Shown in pieces: positions 33,352 to 40,896 of a DNA stretch of 40,896 bases (its first letter is position 1; the number at the start of each line of letters is the position of its first letter). The notes beneath the pieces were generated by a model. It worked only from the letters and a program-made list of their open reading frames with translations, ran no database searches and was not told the DNA's origin. A program made the position numbers and the translations under genes. The DNA is from Clostridiales bacterium (GTDB taxonomy: Bacteria > Bacillota > Clostridia > Oscillospirales > Oscillospiraceae): positions 1 to 40,896 of the forward strand of contig JALFJQ010000029.1 of the NCBI GenBank assembly GCA_022775085.1. The letters are read 5' to 3'.

Positions 33352-33924
33352 TTAGAGCGGGATTTTGGCGGCATATTCCGCGGCAATTTCCAGAAAAGCG
33401 TTTTCGTCGATGGAGGAATCCTTCTGCGTGCAGCGGAAGAAGGTGTTGATGAGACCCCCTGCGTAGAACGCTGCCACGCCCTTGAGCTTGCCGGTGTCCT
33501 GAGCCAGATCTGGGCAGGAACGGCGCAGAACCAGGATGATATCCTCTGTGATCTGATCCAGCAGGATGCTCAGCAGCAGCGGAAACATACTGCTGTTTTC
33601 AATGTTGTGCACCATTTTCTCGTGCATATGCCAGAATCGCAGCAGTTCCTGACTCATTTGCAGGAAGTATGCCGCCGCTTCTCCATCCATCACATCCGGC
33701 GGCAGCTGATCCCGGAAGGTCGAAACCATTTCCCGGATATAGAAAGCAAAATACTCATATTTATCCCCGAAGTGCTTATAAAACGTGGTGCGCCGGATCA
33801 TGGCTCTGTCGCACAGCTCGTTGACGGTCAGCTCCTCAAACCGCTTTTCCTCCAACAGCGCCACAAAGGCATTTTGCAGCGCAAGATAAGTTTTCTGAAT
33901 ACGTAGATCGGTATTTTTCTCCAT
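33352..33924 (-). CDS. TetR/AcrR-family repressor
   Basis: A 190-residue TetR-type regulator. The helix-turn-helix is at about 30-55 (FEELTVNELCDRAMIRRTTFYKHF). The rest is a helical ligand and dimer domain with a hydrophobic stretch MFPLLLSILLDQITEDIILVL. The start at 33924 follows GGGAGG; an upstream in-frame extension crosses the operator and has no site. It is divergent from the small protein-MMPL-GLUG operon and shares its control region, so it most likely represses that operon and itself. The ligand is unknown, possibly an envelope lipid or transported compound. Confidence 0.92.
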   Translation of the reverse strand: MEKNTDLRIQKTYLALQNAFVALLEEKRFEELTVNELCDRAMIRRTTFYKHFGDKYEYFAFYIREMVSTFRDQLPPDVMDGEAAAYFLQMSQELLRFWHMHEKMVHNIENSSMFPLLLSILLDQITEDIILVLRRSCPDLAQDTGKLKGVAAFYAGGLINTFFRCTQKDSSIDENAFLEIAAEYAAKIPL

Positions 33925-33959
33925 AGAGTCCTCCCAGTACGGAAACACTTTTGCCCTTT

Positions 33960-34051
33960 TGTCAGCTAACTGACAGAACGGCATGCCTGTCTCTTGCATT
34001 TTTTCTGAAAAGAGAATATCATTTTCCACTACAAATGTCAATTAACGGTCA
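33960..34051. promoter_or_regulatory. Overlapping divergent promoters with two TetR operator candidates
   Basis: Forward promoter: TTGCAT (33994), 17 bases, TATCAT (34017). Reverse promoter: TTGACA (34036-34041 on the minus strand), 17 bases, TATTCT (34013-34018). Their -10 boxes overlap. A perfect palindrome TGTCAG-CTAA-CTGACA lies at 33960-33975. A related site TGTCAATTAACGGTCA at 34036-34051 matches 12 of 16 bases and covers the reverse -35. A TetR dimer on these sites would control both directions. Confidence 0.75.
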
Positions 34052-34070
34052 TATGTTGTGGAGGCGTGAT

Positions 34071-34385
34071 ATGAAAAACCAGAACCGCACCTATATGCTG
34101 GAAATGGAAACTCCTCTGGGGAAGCGCAGGGGCGTTTTGAATTTGATCCTGTTGGGTGACAGCGTCAGCGGCGATCTGACCCTGTTTACCAGAACCGCTC
34201 CCATCCTGGAGGGACACTGCATCGGCGGCAGGCTCACATTTCAAGGGGAAATGAAAACGCTAGTTGGCGGACTGCCTTATCAGGCCAGCGGAATTCTGGG
34301 TGAGGACTCGCTGGAAATGGAGATCCATACGGCCCGAGGGCATTACCTGGTCCGAGGCACCCGTAGGGAGAAAGGAGGGGCTTGA
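34071..34385 (+). CDS. Small beta-rich protein, first gene of the MMPL operon
   Basis: I do not recognise a family. The 104 residues lack a signal peptide and membrane helices. They alternate short hydrophobic strands and glycines (LNLILLGDSVSGDLTLF, GRLTFQGEMKTLVGG, SGILGEDSLEMEI), suggesting a small antiparallel beta-barrel or sandwich. GTGGAGG is six bases before the ATG. An upstream in-frame start lies before the promoter and is rejected. It ends at the start of the transporter gene, so it is probably cytosolic and co-translated with it. Confidence 0.82.
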   Translation: MKNQNRTYMLEMETPLGKRRGVLNLILLGDSVSGDLTLFTRTAPILEGHCIGGRLTFQGEMKTLVGGLPYQASGILGEDSLEMEIHTARGHYLVRGTRREKGGA

Positions 34386-34387
34386 CA

Positions 34388-36832
34388 TTGGCACAGGAAA
34401 AGAATAACGGCGCAAACGCCATGATGAAGCTGGCGGCGTTCATTGTTGACAAGCGCAACCTGTTCTTCCTGCTGCTGGCCATCGGCGTGATTTTCTCCAT
34501 GTTTTCCACCAACTGGATTCAGGTGGAGAACGACCTGAAGGCCTACCTGCCGGCGGACTGCGAAACCCGCAGAGGGCTGGACATCATGGATGACCAGTTC
34601 ATTACCTACGGTACCGCTCAGATCATGGTGGAAAATGTGTCCATGACCCGGGCGCAGGCGCTCTGGGAGTCGCTAAAAACCGTAGAAGGCGTGCTGAGCG
34701 TGGACTACGACGAAACCGAGGACTACCGGAACGTCTCCGCCCTGTACAGCATCACCTTCGACTACAGCGAAAAGGACGACGGGTGTCTGGATTCGCTGGA
34801 GGCCGTCAAGCAGGCCCTCGCCGGGGAGGATTTCTATGTGTCCACCTCCCTGGGCAATTCCTCGGCGGACATCATCGCCCAGGAGGTCAGCGTCATTATG
34901 GTGCTGGTGGCGGTGATTGTGGTGGCGGTGCTGCTGCTGACCTCCCAGACCTACGCGGAGGTGCCGGTGCTGCTGCTGACCTTTGTGTCCGCCATGATTC
35001 TCAATCAGGGCACCCAGTTTCTCATGGGCACCATTTCCTTCGTGTCCAATTCCGTGACCAGCATTTTGCAGCTGGCGCTGTCGCTGGACTACGCGGTAAT
35101 TCTGTGCAACCGCTATAAGGAAGAGCGGGAGAGCCTGCCCATCCGGGAAGCGGTCATTACCGCCCTGAGCAAGGGCATCCCGGAAATCGGCTCCAGTAGC
35201 CTCACCACCATCGGCGGACTGGTGGCCATGCTGTTCATGCAGTTCAAAATCGGCCCGGACATGGCCATCTGCCTGATTAAAGCGGTGCTGTTTGCCCTGC
35301 TGTCCGTGTTCGTGTTTATGCCGGGCTTTCTCATGCTGTTCGGCCCCCTGATGGACAAGACACGGCACAAGAATTTTGTGCCGAAAATCCCCTTCGTCGG
35401 GAAAATGGCCTACAGGACCCGCTACATCATTCCGCCCATTTTTGCGGTGCTGCTTCTGCTGGGCTACCACTATTCCAGCCGGTGCCCCTACGTCTACGGC
35501 TACGGAGAAATTGAGACGCCCAAGCTCAACTACGTTCAGATCGCGCAGAACAAGATCGACGATAACTTCGGCGCGAGCAATTTCGTGGCGCTGGTTTATC
35601 CCAAAACCGACTATGCCGTGGAGAGGGAGCTGCTGGCAGAGCTGGACACCTATGAGGAAGTGGACTACTCCATGGGCCTGTCCAATGTGGAAGCCATGGA
35701 CGGTCATATGCTGGCGGATAAGCTAAGTCCCCGGCAGTTCGCGGAGCTTGCCGGGCTGGACTACGAGCTGGCGGAGGCGGTGTATGCCGCTTACGCCGCA
35801 GAGCAGGAGCAGTATGGTCAGATTATCGGAGGTCTGAGCACCTATAAAGTGCCGCTGATCGACATGATGCTCTTTGTCTGCGACAAAATCGATGAGGGAA
35901 TCGTCACTCTGGAAGATGACCAGATGGATTCGCTGAAGGAAGCCCAGACAAAGATGGAATCGGCAAAGAAGCAGCTTCAGGGAGAGGACTTTAACCGTGT
36001 GCTGATCTACCTGACCCTGCCGGAGGGCGGGGAAACCACCTACGCCTTTCTGGATACCCTCCGGGAAATTGCCAGGGGCTATTATCCTGAGGGAGAGGTC
36101 TTCGTGGTGGGCAACTCCACGGTAGAGCAGGACTTTAAGCTGTCCTTCGCTACAGATAATCTGGTGATTACCGTTGTGTCCATCCTCATTGTGCTGGTAG
36201 TGCTGCTTTTCACCTTCCAGTCTGCCGGTATGCCGCTGCTGCTGATTCTGGTGATTCAGGGTGCCATCTGGATTAACTTCTCCATTCCTGCCTTTACCGG
36301 CGCGCCCCTGTTCTTCATGAGCTATCTGGTGGTTAGTTCCATTCAGATGGGCGCGAATATCGACTATGCCATCGTGATTTCCAGCCGGTATCAGGAGCTG
36401 AAAACCCAGATGTCCCATCGGGATGCCATTGTGGAAACCATGAACTTTGCTTTCCCCACCATTCTGACCTCCGGCAGCATCCTTGCCTGTGCAGGCACCC
36501 TGATTGGCATGATGACCTCGGAGGCAGCCATTGTGGGCATCGGTCAGAGCCTTGGCCGGGGCACCATTCTCTCCATTGGGCTGGTTATGTTCGTGCTGCC
36601 GCAAATCTTGCTGATCGGCGGCGAGGTCGTGGACAAAACCTCCTTCTCCATGCCCCATACCAATTTGCCCCGGATTTCCAGCAGCGGCCATATCCGGGTG
36701 GACGGTCTGGTGCGGGGAGAAATCCATGGTTATGTCAACGGCATTGTCCGGGCAGATATCAACGGCGATGTGGAGCTGAATCTGCTGTCTGGAAAAACAA
36801 CGCAGGAAGGAGGAAAGGACAATGAAGCGTAA
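34388..36832 (+). CDS. MMPL/RND-superfamily transporter with bactofilin-like tail
   Basis: An ion-driven membrane transporter of the MMPL type, which exports lipids, glycolipids or hydrophobic compounds in known relatives. The 814 residues form two RND halves: one helix, a roughly 130-residue outer loop and five helices, then again a helix, a roughly 230-residue loop (helical, including QMDSLKEAQTKMESAKKQL) and five helices. The proton-path motifs are LSLDYAVILCNRYKEE near 232-247 and GANIDYAIVISSRYQE near 655-670. After the last helix comes a repetitive strand tail (about 765-800; GHIRVDGLVRGEIHG, YVNGIVRADINGD). GGAGG precedes TTG at 34388 by nine bases; TTG at 34382 is an alternative that overlaps the previous stop. 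Confidence 0.92.
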   Translation: MAQEKNNGANAMMKLAAFIVDKRNLFFLLLAIGVIFSMFSTNWIQVENDLKAYLPADCETRRGLDIMDDQFITYGTAQIMVENVSMTRAQALWESLKTVEGVLSVDYDETEDYRNVSALYSITFDYSEKDDGCLDSLEAVKQALAGEDFYVSTSLGNSSADIIAQEVSVIMVLVAVIVVAVLLLTSQTYAEVPVLLLTFVSAMILNQGTQFLMGTISFVSNSVTSILQLALSLDYAVILCNRYKEERESLPIREAVITALSKGIPEIGSSSLTTIGGLVAMLFMQFKIGPDMAICLIKAVLFALLSVFVFMPGFLMLFGPLMDKTRHKNFVPKIPFVGKMAYRTRYIIPPIFAVLLLLGYHYSSRCPYVYGYGEIETPKLNYVQIAQNKIDDNFGASNFVALVYPKTDYAVERELLAELDTYEEVDYSMGLSNVEAMDGHMLADKLSPRQFAELAGLDYELAEAVYAAYAAEQEQYGQIIGGLSTYKVPLIDMMLFVCDKIDEGIVTLEDDQMDSLKEAQTKMESAKKQLQGEDFNRVLIYLTLPEGGETTYAFLDTLREIARGYYPEGEVFVVGNSTVEQDFKLSFATDNLVITVVSILIVLVVLLFTFQSAGMPLLLILVIQGAIWINFSIPAFTGAPLFFMSYLVVSSIQMGANIDYAIVISSRYQELKTQMSHRDAIVETMNFAFPTILTSGSILACAGTLIGMMTSEAAIVGIGQSLGRGTILSIGLVMFVLPQILLIGGEVVDKTSFSMPHTNLPRISSSGHIRVDGLVRGEIHGYVNGIVRADINGDVELNLLSGKTTQEGGKDNEA

Positions 36833-39800
36833 GTACTTAGCCGCGCTGCTGGCGTGCATCCTGCTGGCGGGCTTCCCTCTGCCTGCATCGGCAGAAGAAG
36901 GAAACGATCCCCCTTCTGATACAGAAACTCTCCGTATCACCTCGGCGGAGGACCTGCTGCGCTTTGCGGAAAACTGCGCGCTGGACAGCTGGTCACAGAA
37001 TAAGCAGGTGCTGCTTACGGCGGATATTTCTCTGGAGGGAACAGACTTTGCCCCCATCCCCACCTTCGGCGGCAGCTTCGACGGCGGCGGACATACCATC
37101 AGCGGCCTTTCGCTGACCCAAAGCCTGTCGCCTGCCGGCCTGTTTGGAACCCTTCAACCTACTGCGGTGGTGAAAAACCTGACGGTTCAGGGAACCGTCA
37201 CCCCCGGCGGCGACGGACTGTCCGTGGGCGGTATTGTGGGCGAAAACCATGGCATGGTGGAAGACTGCGCCTTCACGGGAACGGTTGCGGGCGAGATCAA
37301 CACCGGCGGCATCGCGGGTATGAATTACGGTACGCTGCGTGCCTGCCGCGCGGAAGGCAGCGTAACCGGTGACAACCGCACCGGCGGCATCGCGGGATAC
37401 AATTTTGGCAGGATTGCTTCCTGCCGCAGCGATGCATCGGTAAACACCGAAAGCGTGGACCCCACCATCAATCCCAAGAACCTCCGTTTGAATTTTAATT
37501 TGGACTTCTCCCAGACAGCCAATCTGGATGCCGCCGACGCGGCTTCCGATACCGGCGGCATCGCGGGCTATTCCAGCGGCACCATAACAAGCTGCGTCAA
37601 TTCCGGCTCTGTGGGGTACCCCCACATCGGCTACAACCTGGGCGGTATCGCGGGCAGAAGCTGCGGCTTTGTGGAAGGCTGCCGCAATGAAGGTTTCATC
37701 ACCGGGCGCAAGGATGTGGGCGGTGTTGTGGGACAGATCGAGCCTCACATCCAGACCATTCTTTCCCCGGACTATCTGGAAACCCTGAGCAAGCAGTTTG
37801 AGAATCTGGGCGGTCTGGTCAGCCGGGCGGGCAGCAACGGTGCGGATATGGGCGGCGATGTGCAGTCCTGCATCCAGACCCTGACCGGCTATCAGAGCAG
37901 CGCCCGTTCCGCGCTGGAATCCCTGGTTTCCGGCGCTGCCAGCGGCGAGGTGAACGAGGAAGCCCTGTCGAGCCTTGGCAGCGCCGTGCAGGGGATGGCG
38001 AACACCTCCGGCGATCTGCGCCATGCCATCGGGCAGGGCGTAGATACCCTGACCAATGACATCAGCGCCATTTCCGGTCAGATCAGCGCCATTTCCCGCA
38101 CCTTCGCGCTGGCCACGGAGGATGCGAAAAAGGAGACGGTGACAGATATCTCCGAGGTGGATTTGGATGCCATAACGGAAGGTCTGGTAGGCTCCTGCCA
38201 GAACAGTGCGGCGGTGGAGGGCGATCTGAACGTGGGCGGCATTACCGGCGTCATGGGGCTGGAATCCACCGCCGACCCGGAGGATGATGCCCCCAGCGGA
38301 AATCTGACCCAGAGGCGGCGGTATGAGCTAAAGGCCATTGTGCGCGACTGTGAAAATACCGGCAGGATTACCGGCAAACGCAGCTATGTGGGCGGCATTT
38401 GCGGACGGATGGAACTGGGTCTGATCTGCGAATCCCGGGGCTTTGGCACCATCACCAGTGAAAACGGCGACTATGTGGGCGGTATCGCGGGTCTTACCGG
38501 CGGAACCATCCGGAGTTGTTTTGCAAAATGTACTCTGTCCGGCGGAAGCTATATCGGCGGCATTGTAGGCTCCGGCATTGCCGAGGATTACAGCGGCGAT
38601 TCCAGCACTGTCAGCGGGTGCTACTCCATGGTGGAGATTCCGGAAGCGGAACAATATGTGGGCGCCATCGCCGGAGTCAATACCGGGGTGTTCACGGGGA
38701 ATTACTTTGTATCTGATACGCTGGCAGGCATCAACCGGGTCAGTTATTTCGCGCTGGCACAGCCCATATCCTACGATGCCCTGTACAGCGAGGATTTTCT
38801 GCCCAGCCCCCTGAAAACCTTCACTCTGTCCTTTGTTTCGGATGGGCAGACTCTCAAAACCGTCCTCTTCCATTACGGAGATTCCTTTGACGATTCTGTT
38901 TTCCCGGAGCTTCCTCAAAGGGAGGGGTGCTACGCACGATGGAGTACGACCAATTTGACAGATCTGCGGTTTGACACGGTAGTCGAAGCATCGTACTATC
39001 CTTATATTACCTCCCTGGGTTCTACACAGACGCGTCCGGAGGGCAAGCCCATGCTCTTTGTCCAGGGACAATTTCAGGATAGGGACAATCTTTCCATCGT
39101 CCCCGGTACAACTTCGTTCCCGGAAACGGAGGAACATCCGGTGTTGGAGCAGTGGCATATTTCCATCCCTGCCGACGGACTGGAAAGCCATACCGTTCGT
39201 TACCTGCCTACGCAAGCGGATGCGGTGGTTTATCTTCTGAGAAACGGCAGCTGGAGCAAGGTTTCTACAGAGGAAATGGGCAGCTATCTTGCTTTTGAGG
39301 CGGAAGGCGCGGAGGTGGAAATTGCCGTCACTGCGGCTCCTGTCGTCAATATGCGGTGGATCATTCTGGCGGCAGCGGCGGTTGTTCTGCTTCTGATTCT
39401 TGGATTGCTTCTTTGGGAATGGAAAAAGCGCAGAAAAACCGAAAAAAAGATTTTCAAACGGCGCTGGTGGCTGCTGGCCCTGTTGCTGCTTGCCTGTGCC
39501 GGTGCAATCCTTCTGTACCGATACTTCCCCCAGATCCGGGCGGGGCAGACGGTTCAGGCCTACGATCTGCTAAAAACCTATCTGGAGCAGCCGGAACAGC
39601 AGATGCGTCTGAGTGTGAAGGCCCAGATTGAGAATCAGGATGCCGGCTTTACCGCGAATATTCGCAGAGTCCATACCGAAGATACCTCCATTACCGAGAT
39701 TTCCGAGGGAGTGCGGAAGCTGTATTATGCCGGGGGTGTGGTATTCCTGGAAAACGGATCAGCTTTCCGCCTAAACGGGGCAGCGCCGGATTATTCCGCC

Positions 39801-40757
39801 CTGCTGGAAAACACACTGGAGATTTACAGGCAGTCGGATATCAGCGCTGTGGATGGTACTTACACCATTACGGCGGAGGGCAGCCAGGCAACGCAAAGCC
39901 TGCGGCTGCTGATGCCGTCTGCCCAGGCCCTTCTGCCGGAGGCAAACCGCCTGACGGTAGATCTCATCACGGAAAACGGGGCCCTTTCTCAGCTTCGGTT
40001 TACAGGAGCAGGCAATCTGACGGATTCCGTCAAAACCCCCTTCTCGCTGTCGGCAATTGTGGAGTTTCTCCCGGCTTCCGGCGATGTTACCATTCCCAAG
40101 CCCGTTGCCCAGGCGGTTTCCACTGGTAATTACCAGGCGCAGGAACTGTATTCCGATGATCTGGTGCGGTTGATTGACGCATGGACCCGGCTTCGGAGCA
40201 AAGACCCGGTTGCGGCTGCGGTCACTCTGGAAGCAAGCTGCGGCGAGCTGACGCTCAGCGATGCTTTTTCGTACTACCAGTGGCGCGCATCGGGCACTCC
40301 CATTCGGGGTATGGAAAAGGATGGAAAAACCTTCTACTTTACCGACAATGCAGTCTGCGACGAAAACGGCAGGAGGGTGTCTGCCTCCGCTGCGGGAAAC
40401 CTTGATCTGGCAAACCTGCTGGATATTGCCCTGATGAACATGGAAAATACGGAATTCAAGTGCCGCCAGGACGATACCGCCAGCGTTTATACATTCAGAC
40501 TGAACCAGGCGGGAATGGAACAGCTTGTTCACGGCGTTTTTCCCAAGGCGGAGAAGCTGAAGATTTCCGGCGAAAAAGGAAGCATCCTGCTCAGGATTGC
40601 GGATGGCAGCCTGCAAAGCGTTGAGATCACCTGTGACGGTAGCGGGAAGCTGCTGACAGCGGCAGTGGATATCGAGCTCAGCCTAAAGGCTCAGCTCCAA
40701 AATGACAGCCCGGGACCCGGGCTGCCGGATGCAGTCAGGCAGGCGCTTGAGAAGTAA
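36822..40757 (+). CDS. Large GLUG-repeat membrane protein with two external domains
   Basis: A 1311-residue protein overlapping the MMPL gene by 11 bases, with AGGAGG eight bases before the ATG. A signal peptide (1-24, ending ASA) is followed by GLUG-type repeats of the form GGIxGxNxGxIxxC at about 75-310 and again at 465-640, likely a beta-helix. A helical insert (about 315-440) separates them. A further beta-rich part (660-840) leads to helix one (about 843-866), a basic cytosolic loop (KKRRKTEKKIFKRR) and helix two (about 882-901). The last 400 residues (905-1311) are then external again, with alternating strands and almost no cysteine. No sortase motif or enzyme site is seen. Its role is probably as envelope partner of the transporter. 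Confidence 0.9.
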   Translation: MKRKYLAALLACILLAGFPLPASAEEGNDPPSDTETLRITSAEDLLRFAENCALDSWSQNKQVLLTADISLEGTDFAPIPTFGGSFDGGGHTISGLSLTQSLSPAGLFGTLQPTAVVKNLTVQGTVTPGGDGLSVGGIVGENHGMVEDCAFTGTVAGEINTGGIAGMNYGTLRACRAEGSVTGDNRTGGIAGYNFGRIASCRSDASVNTESVDPTINPKNLRLNFNLDFSQTANLDAADAASDTGGIAGYSSGTITSCVNSGSVGYPHIGYNLGGIAGRSCGFVEGCRNEGFITGRKDVGGVVGQIEPHIQTILSPDYLETLSKQFENLGGLVSRAGSNGADMGGDVQSCIQTLTGYQSSARSALESLVSGAASGEVNEEALSSLGSAVQGMANTSGDLRHAIGQGVDTLTNDISAISGQISAISRTFALATEDAKKETVTDISEVDLDAITEGLVGSCQNSAAVEGDLNVGGITGVMGLESTADPEDDAPSGNLTQRRRYELKAIVRDCENTGRITGKRSYVGGICGRMELGLICESRGFGTITSENGDYVGGIAGLTGGTIRSCFAKCTLSGGSYIGGIVGSGIAEDYSGDSSTVSGCYSMVEIPEAEQYVGAIAGVNTGVFTGNYFVSDTLAGINRVSYFALAQPISYDALYSEDFLPSPLKTFTLSFVSDGQTLKTVLFHYGDSFDDSVFPELPQREGCYARWSTTNLTDLRFDTVVEASYYPYITSLGSTQTRPEGKPMLFVQGQFQDRDNLSIVPGTTSFPETEEHPVLEQWHISIPADGLESHTVRYLPTQADAVVYLLRNGSWSKVSTEEMGSYLAFEAEGAEVEIAVTAAPVVNMRWIILAAAAVVLLLILGLLLWEWKKRRKTEKKIFKRRWWLLALLLLACAGAILLYRYFPQIRAGQTVQAYDLLKTYLEQPEQQMRLSVKAQIENQDAGFTANIRRVHTEDTSITEISEGVRKLYYAGGVVFLENGSAFRLNGAAPDYSALLENTLEIYRQSDISAVDGTYTITAEGSQATQSLRLLMPSAQALLPEANRLTVDLITENGALSQLRFTGAGNLTDSVKTPFSLSAIVEFLPASGDVTIPKPVAQAVSTGNYQAQELYSDDLVRLIDAWTRLRSKDPVAAAVTLEASCGELTLSDAFSYYQWRASGTPIRGMEKDGKTFYFTDNAVCDENGRRVSASAAGNLDLANLLDIALMNMENTEFKCRQDDTASVYTFRLNQAGMEQLVHGVFPKAEKLKISGEKGSILLRIADGSLQSVEITCDGSGKLLTAAVDIELSLKAQLQNDSPGPGLPDAVRQALEK

Positions 40758-40758
40758 T

Positions 40759-40896
40759 ACTAATTCTCGATAAAAATGTTCAATTTTTATCGAGAAGGCA
40801 CCGCCTGATGGCGTTGCCGAATATGTGATTTTCGGAATAGAAAATCACATATTCCCGTCTCATATGATTCTCTAATAAAATGTTTAATCCGGATTG
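40759..40896. repeat. Family A repeat, right partial copy
   Basis: 40762-40896 equals 1-135 exactly and includes the first three hairpins and half of the fourth. The preceding ACT shows the element probably begins ACTAATTC, as its inner arm at 161 does. It starts one base after the stop of the GLUG gene, and its first hairpin may terminate that transcript. Confidence 0.85.

Noticed and set aside
1..40896. The sequence as a small circular plasmid or phage
   Set aside because: The end match is within a structured repeat, and the content is core chromosomal (infB, nusA, truB, ribF, holB). There are no replication, capsid or partition genes.

Overview
The window is chromosomal DNA from a GC-rich, spore-forming Firmicute, most likely class Clostridia, family Oscillospiraceae or Ruminococcaceae. 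This is inferred from gene content and style, not from a database match. Supporting signs are the rimP-nusA-rnpM-ylxQ-infB-rbfA operon, RicT next to holB, the sporulation protease SpoIVB, an LtaS-like enzyme, strong AGGAGG ribosome sites, sigma-A promoters with 17-bp spacers, and intergenic gaps filled with hairpin-forming interspersed repeats.

Layout. 1-318: multi-hairpin repeat element. 364-4630 (minus): holB, ricT and an LtaS-like phosphoglycerol transferase. 4903-6516 (minus): CBS/DRTGG inorganic pyrophosphatase. 6989-8305 (minus): CapA-like membrane protein. 8373-16783 (minus): translation and transcription operon rimP-nusA-rnpM-ylxQ-infB-rbfA-nrnA-truB-ribF, with a promoter at 16755-16783 and a terminator-like hairpin in its leader. 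16895-20344 (minus): TAXI-type TRAP transporter. 20629-21140 (minus): orphan NuoE-like [2Fe-2S] protein. 21216-21510: possible small-RNA or relic toxin locus. 21733-22699 (minus): nitroreductase. 22723-24007 (plus): PTS-IIC-like (PfoR-type) membrane protein. 24015-24443 (minus): membrane-anchored coiled-coil protein. 24710-26201 (plus): sodium:alanine symporter. 26200-27409 (minus): spoIVB and a 57-residue gene with a TTG start. 27610-29917 (plus): nifS-nifU-Rrf2 Fe-S cluster operon. 29921-30919 (minus): DUF975-like membrane protein. 31113-31280 (minus): integrase remnant. 31420-33186 (plus): MATE exporter followed by a broken YitT-like gene. 33352-40757: TetR regulator divergent from a three-gene operon encoding a small beta-rich protein, an MMPL/RND transporter and a 1311-residue GLUG-repeat membrane protein.

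The most interesting unit is 33352-40757. A TetR gene and the operon share a compact region with overlapping divergent promoters and two related TGTCA palindromes. The operon genes overlap or nearly touch. The transporter ends in a short repetitive beta tail resembling bactofilin. The last protein has a secreted GLUG ectodomain, a double membrane hairpin and a second external domain. I infer a regulated envelope transport or surface-assembly system whose substrate cannot be read from the sequence.

The gaps hold at least six families of interspersed repeats, some inverted-repeat bounded (MITE-like), some present two or more times here. The first 135 bases are identical to the last 135, so the sequence probably begins and ends inside copies of the same repeat.
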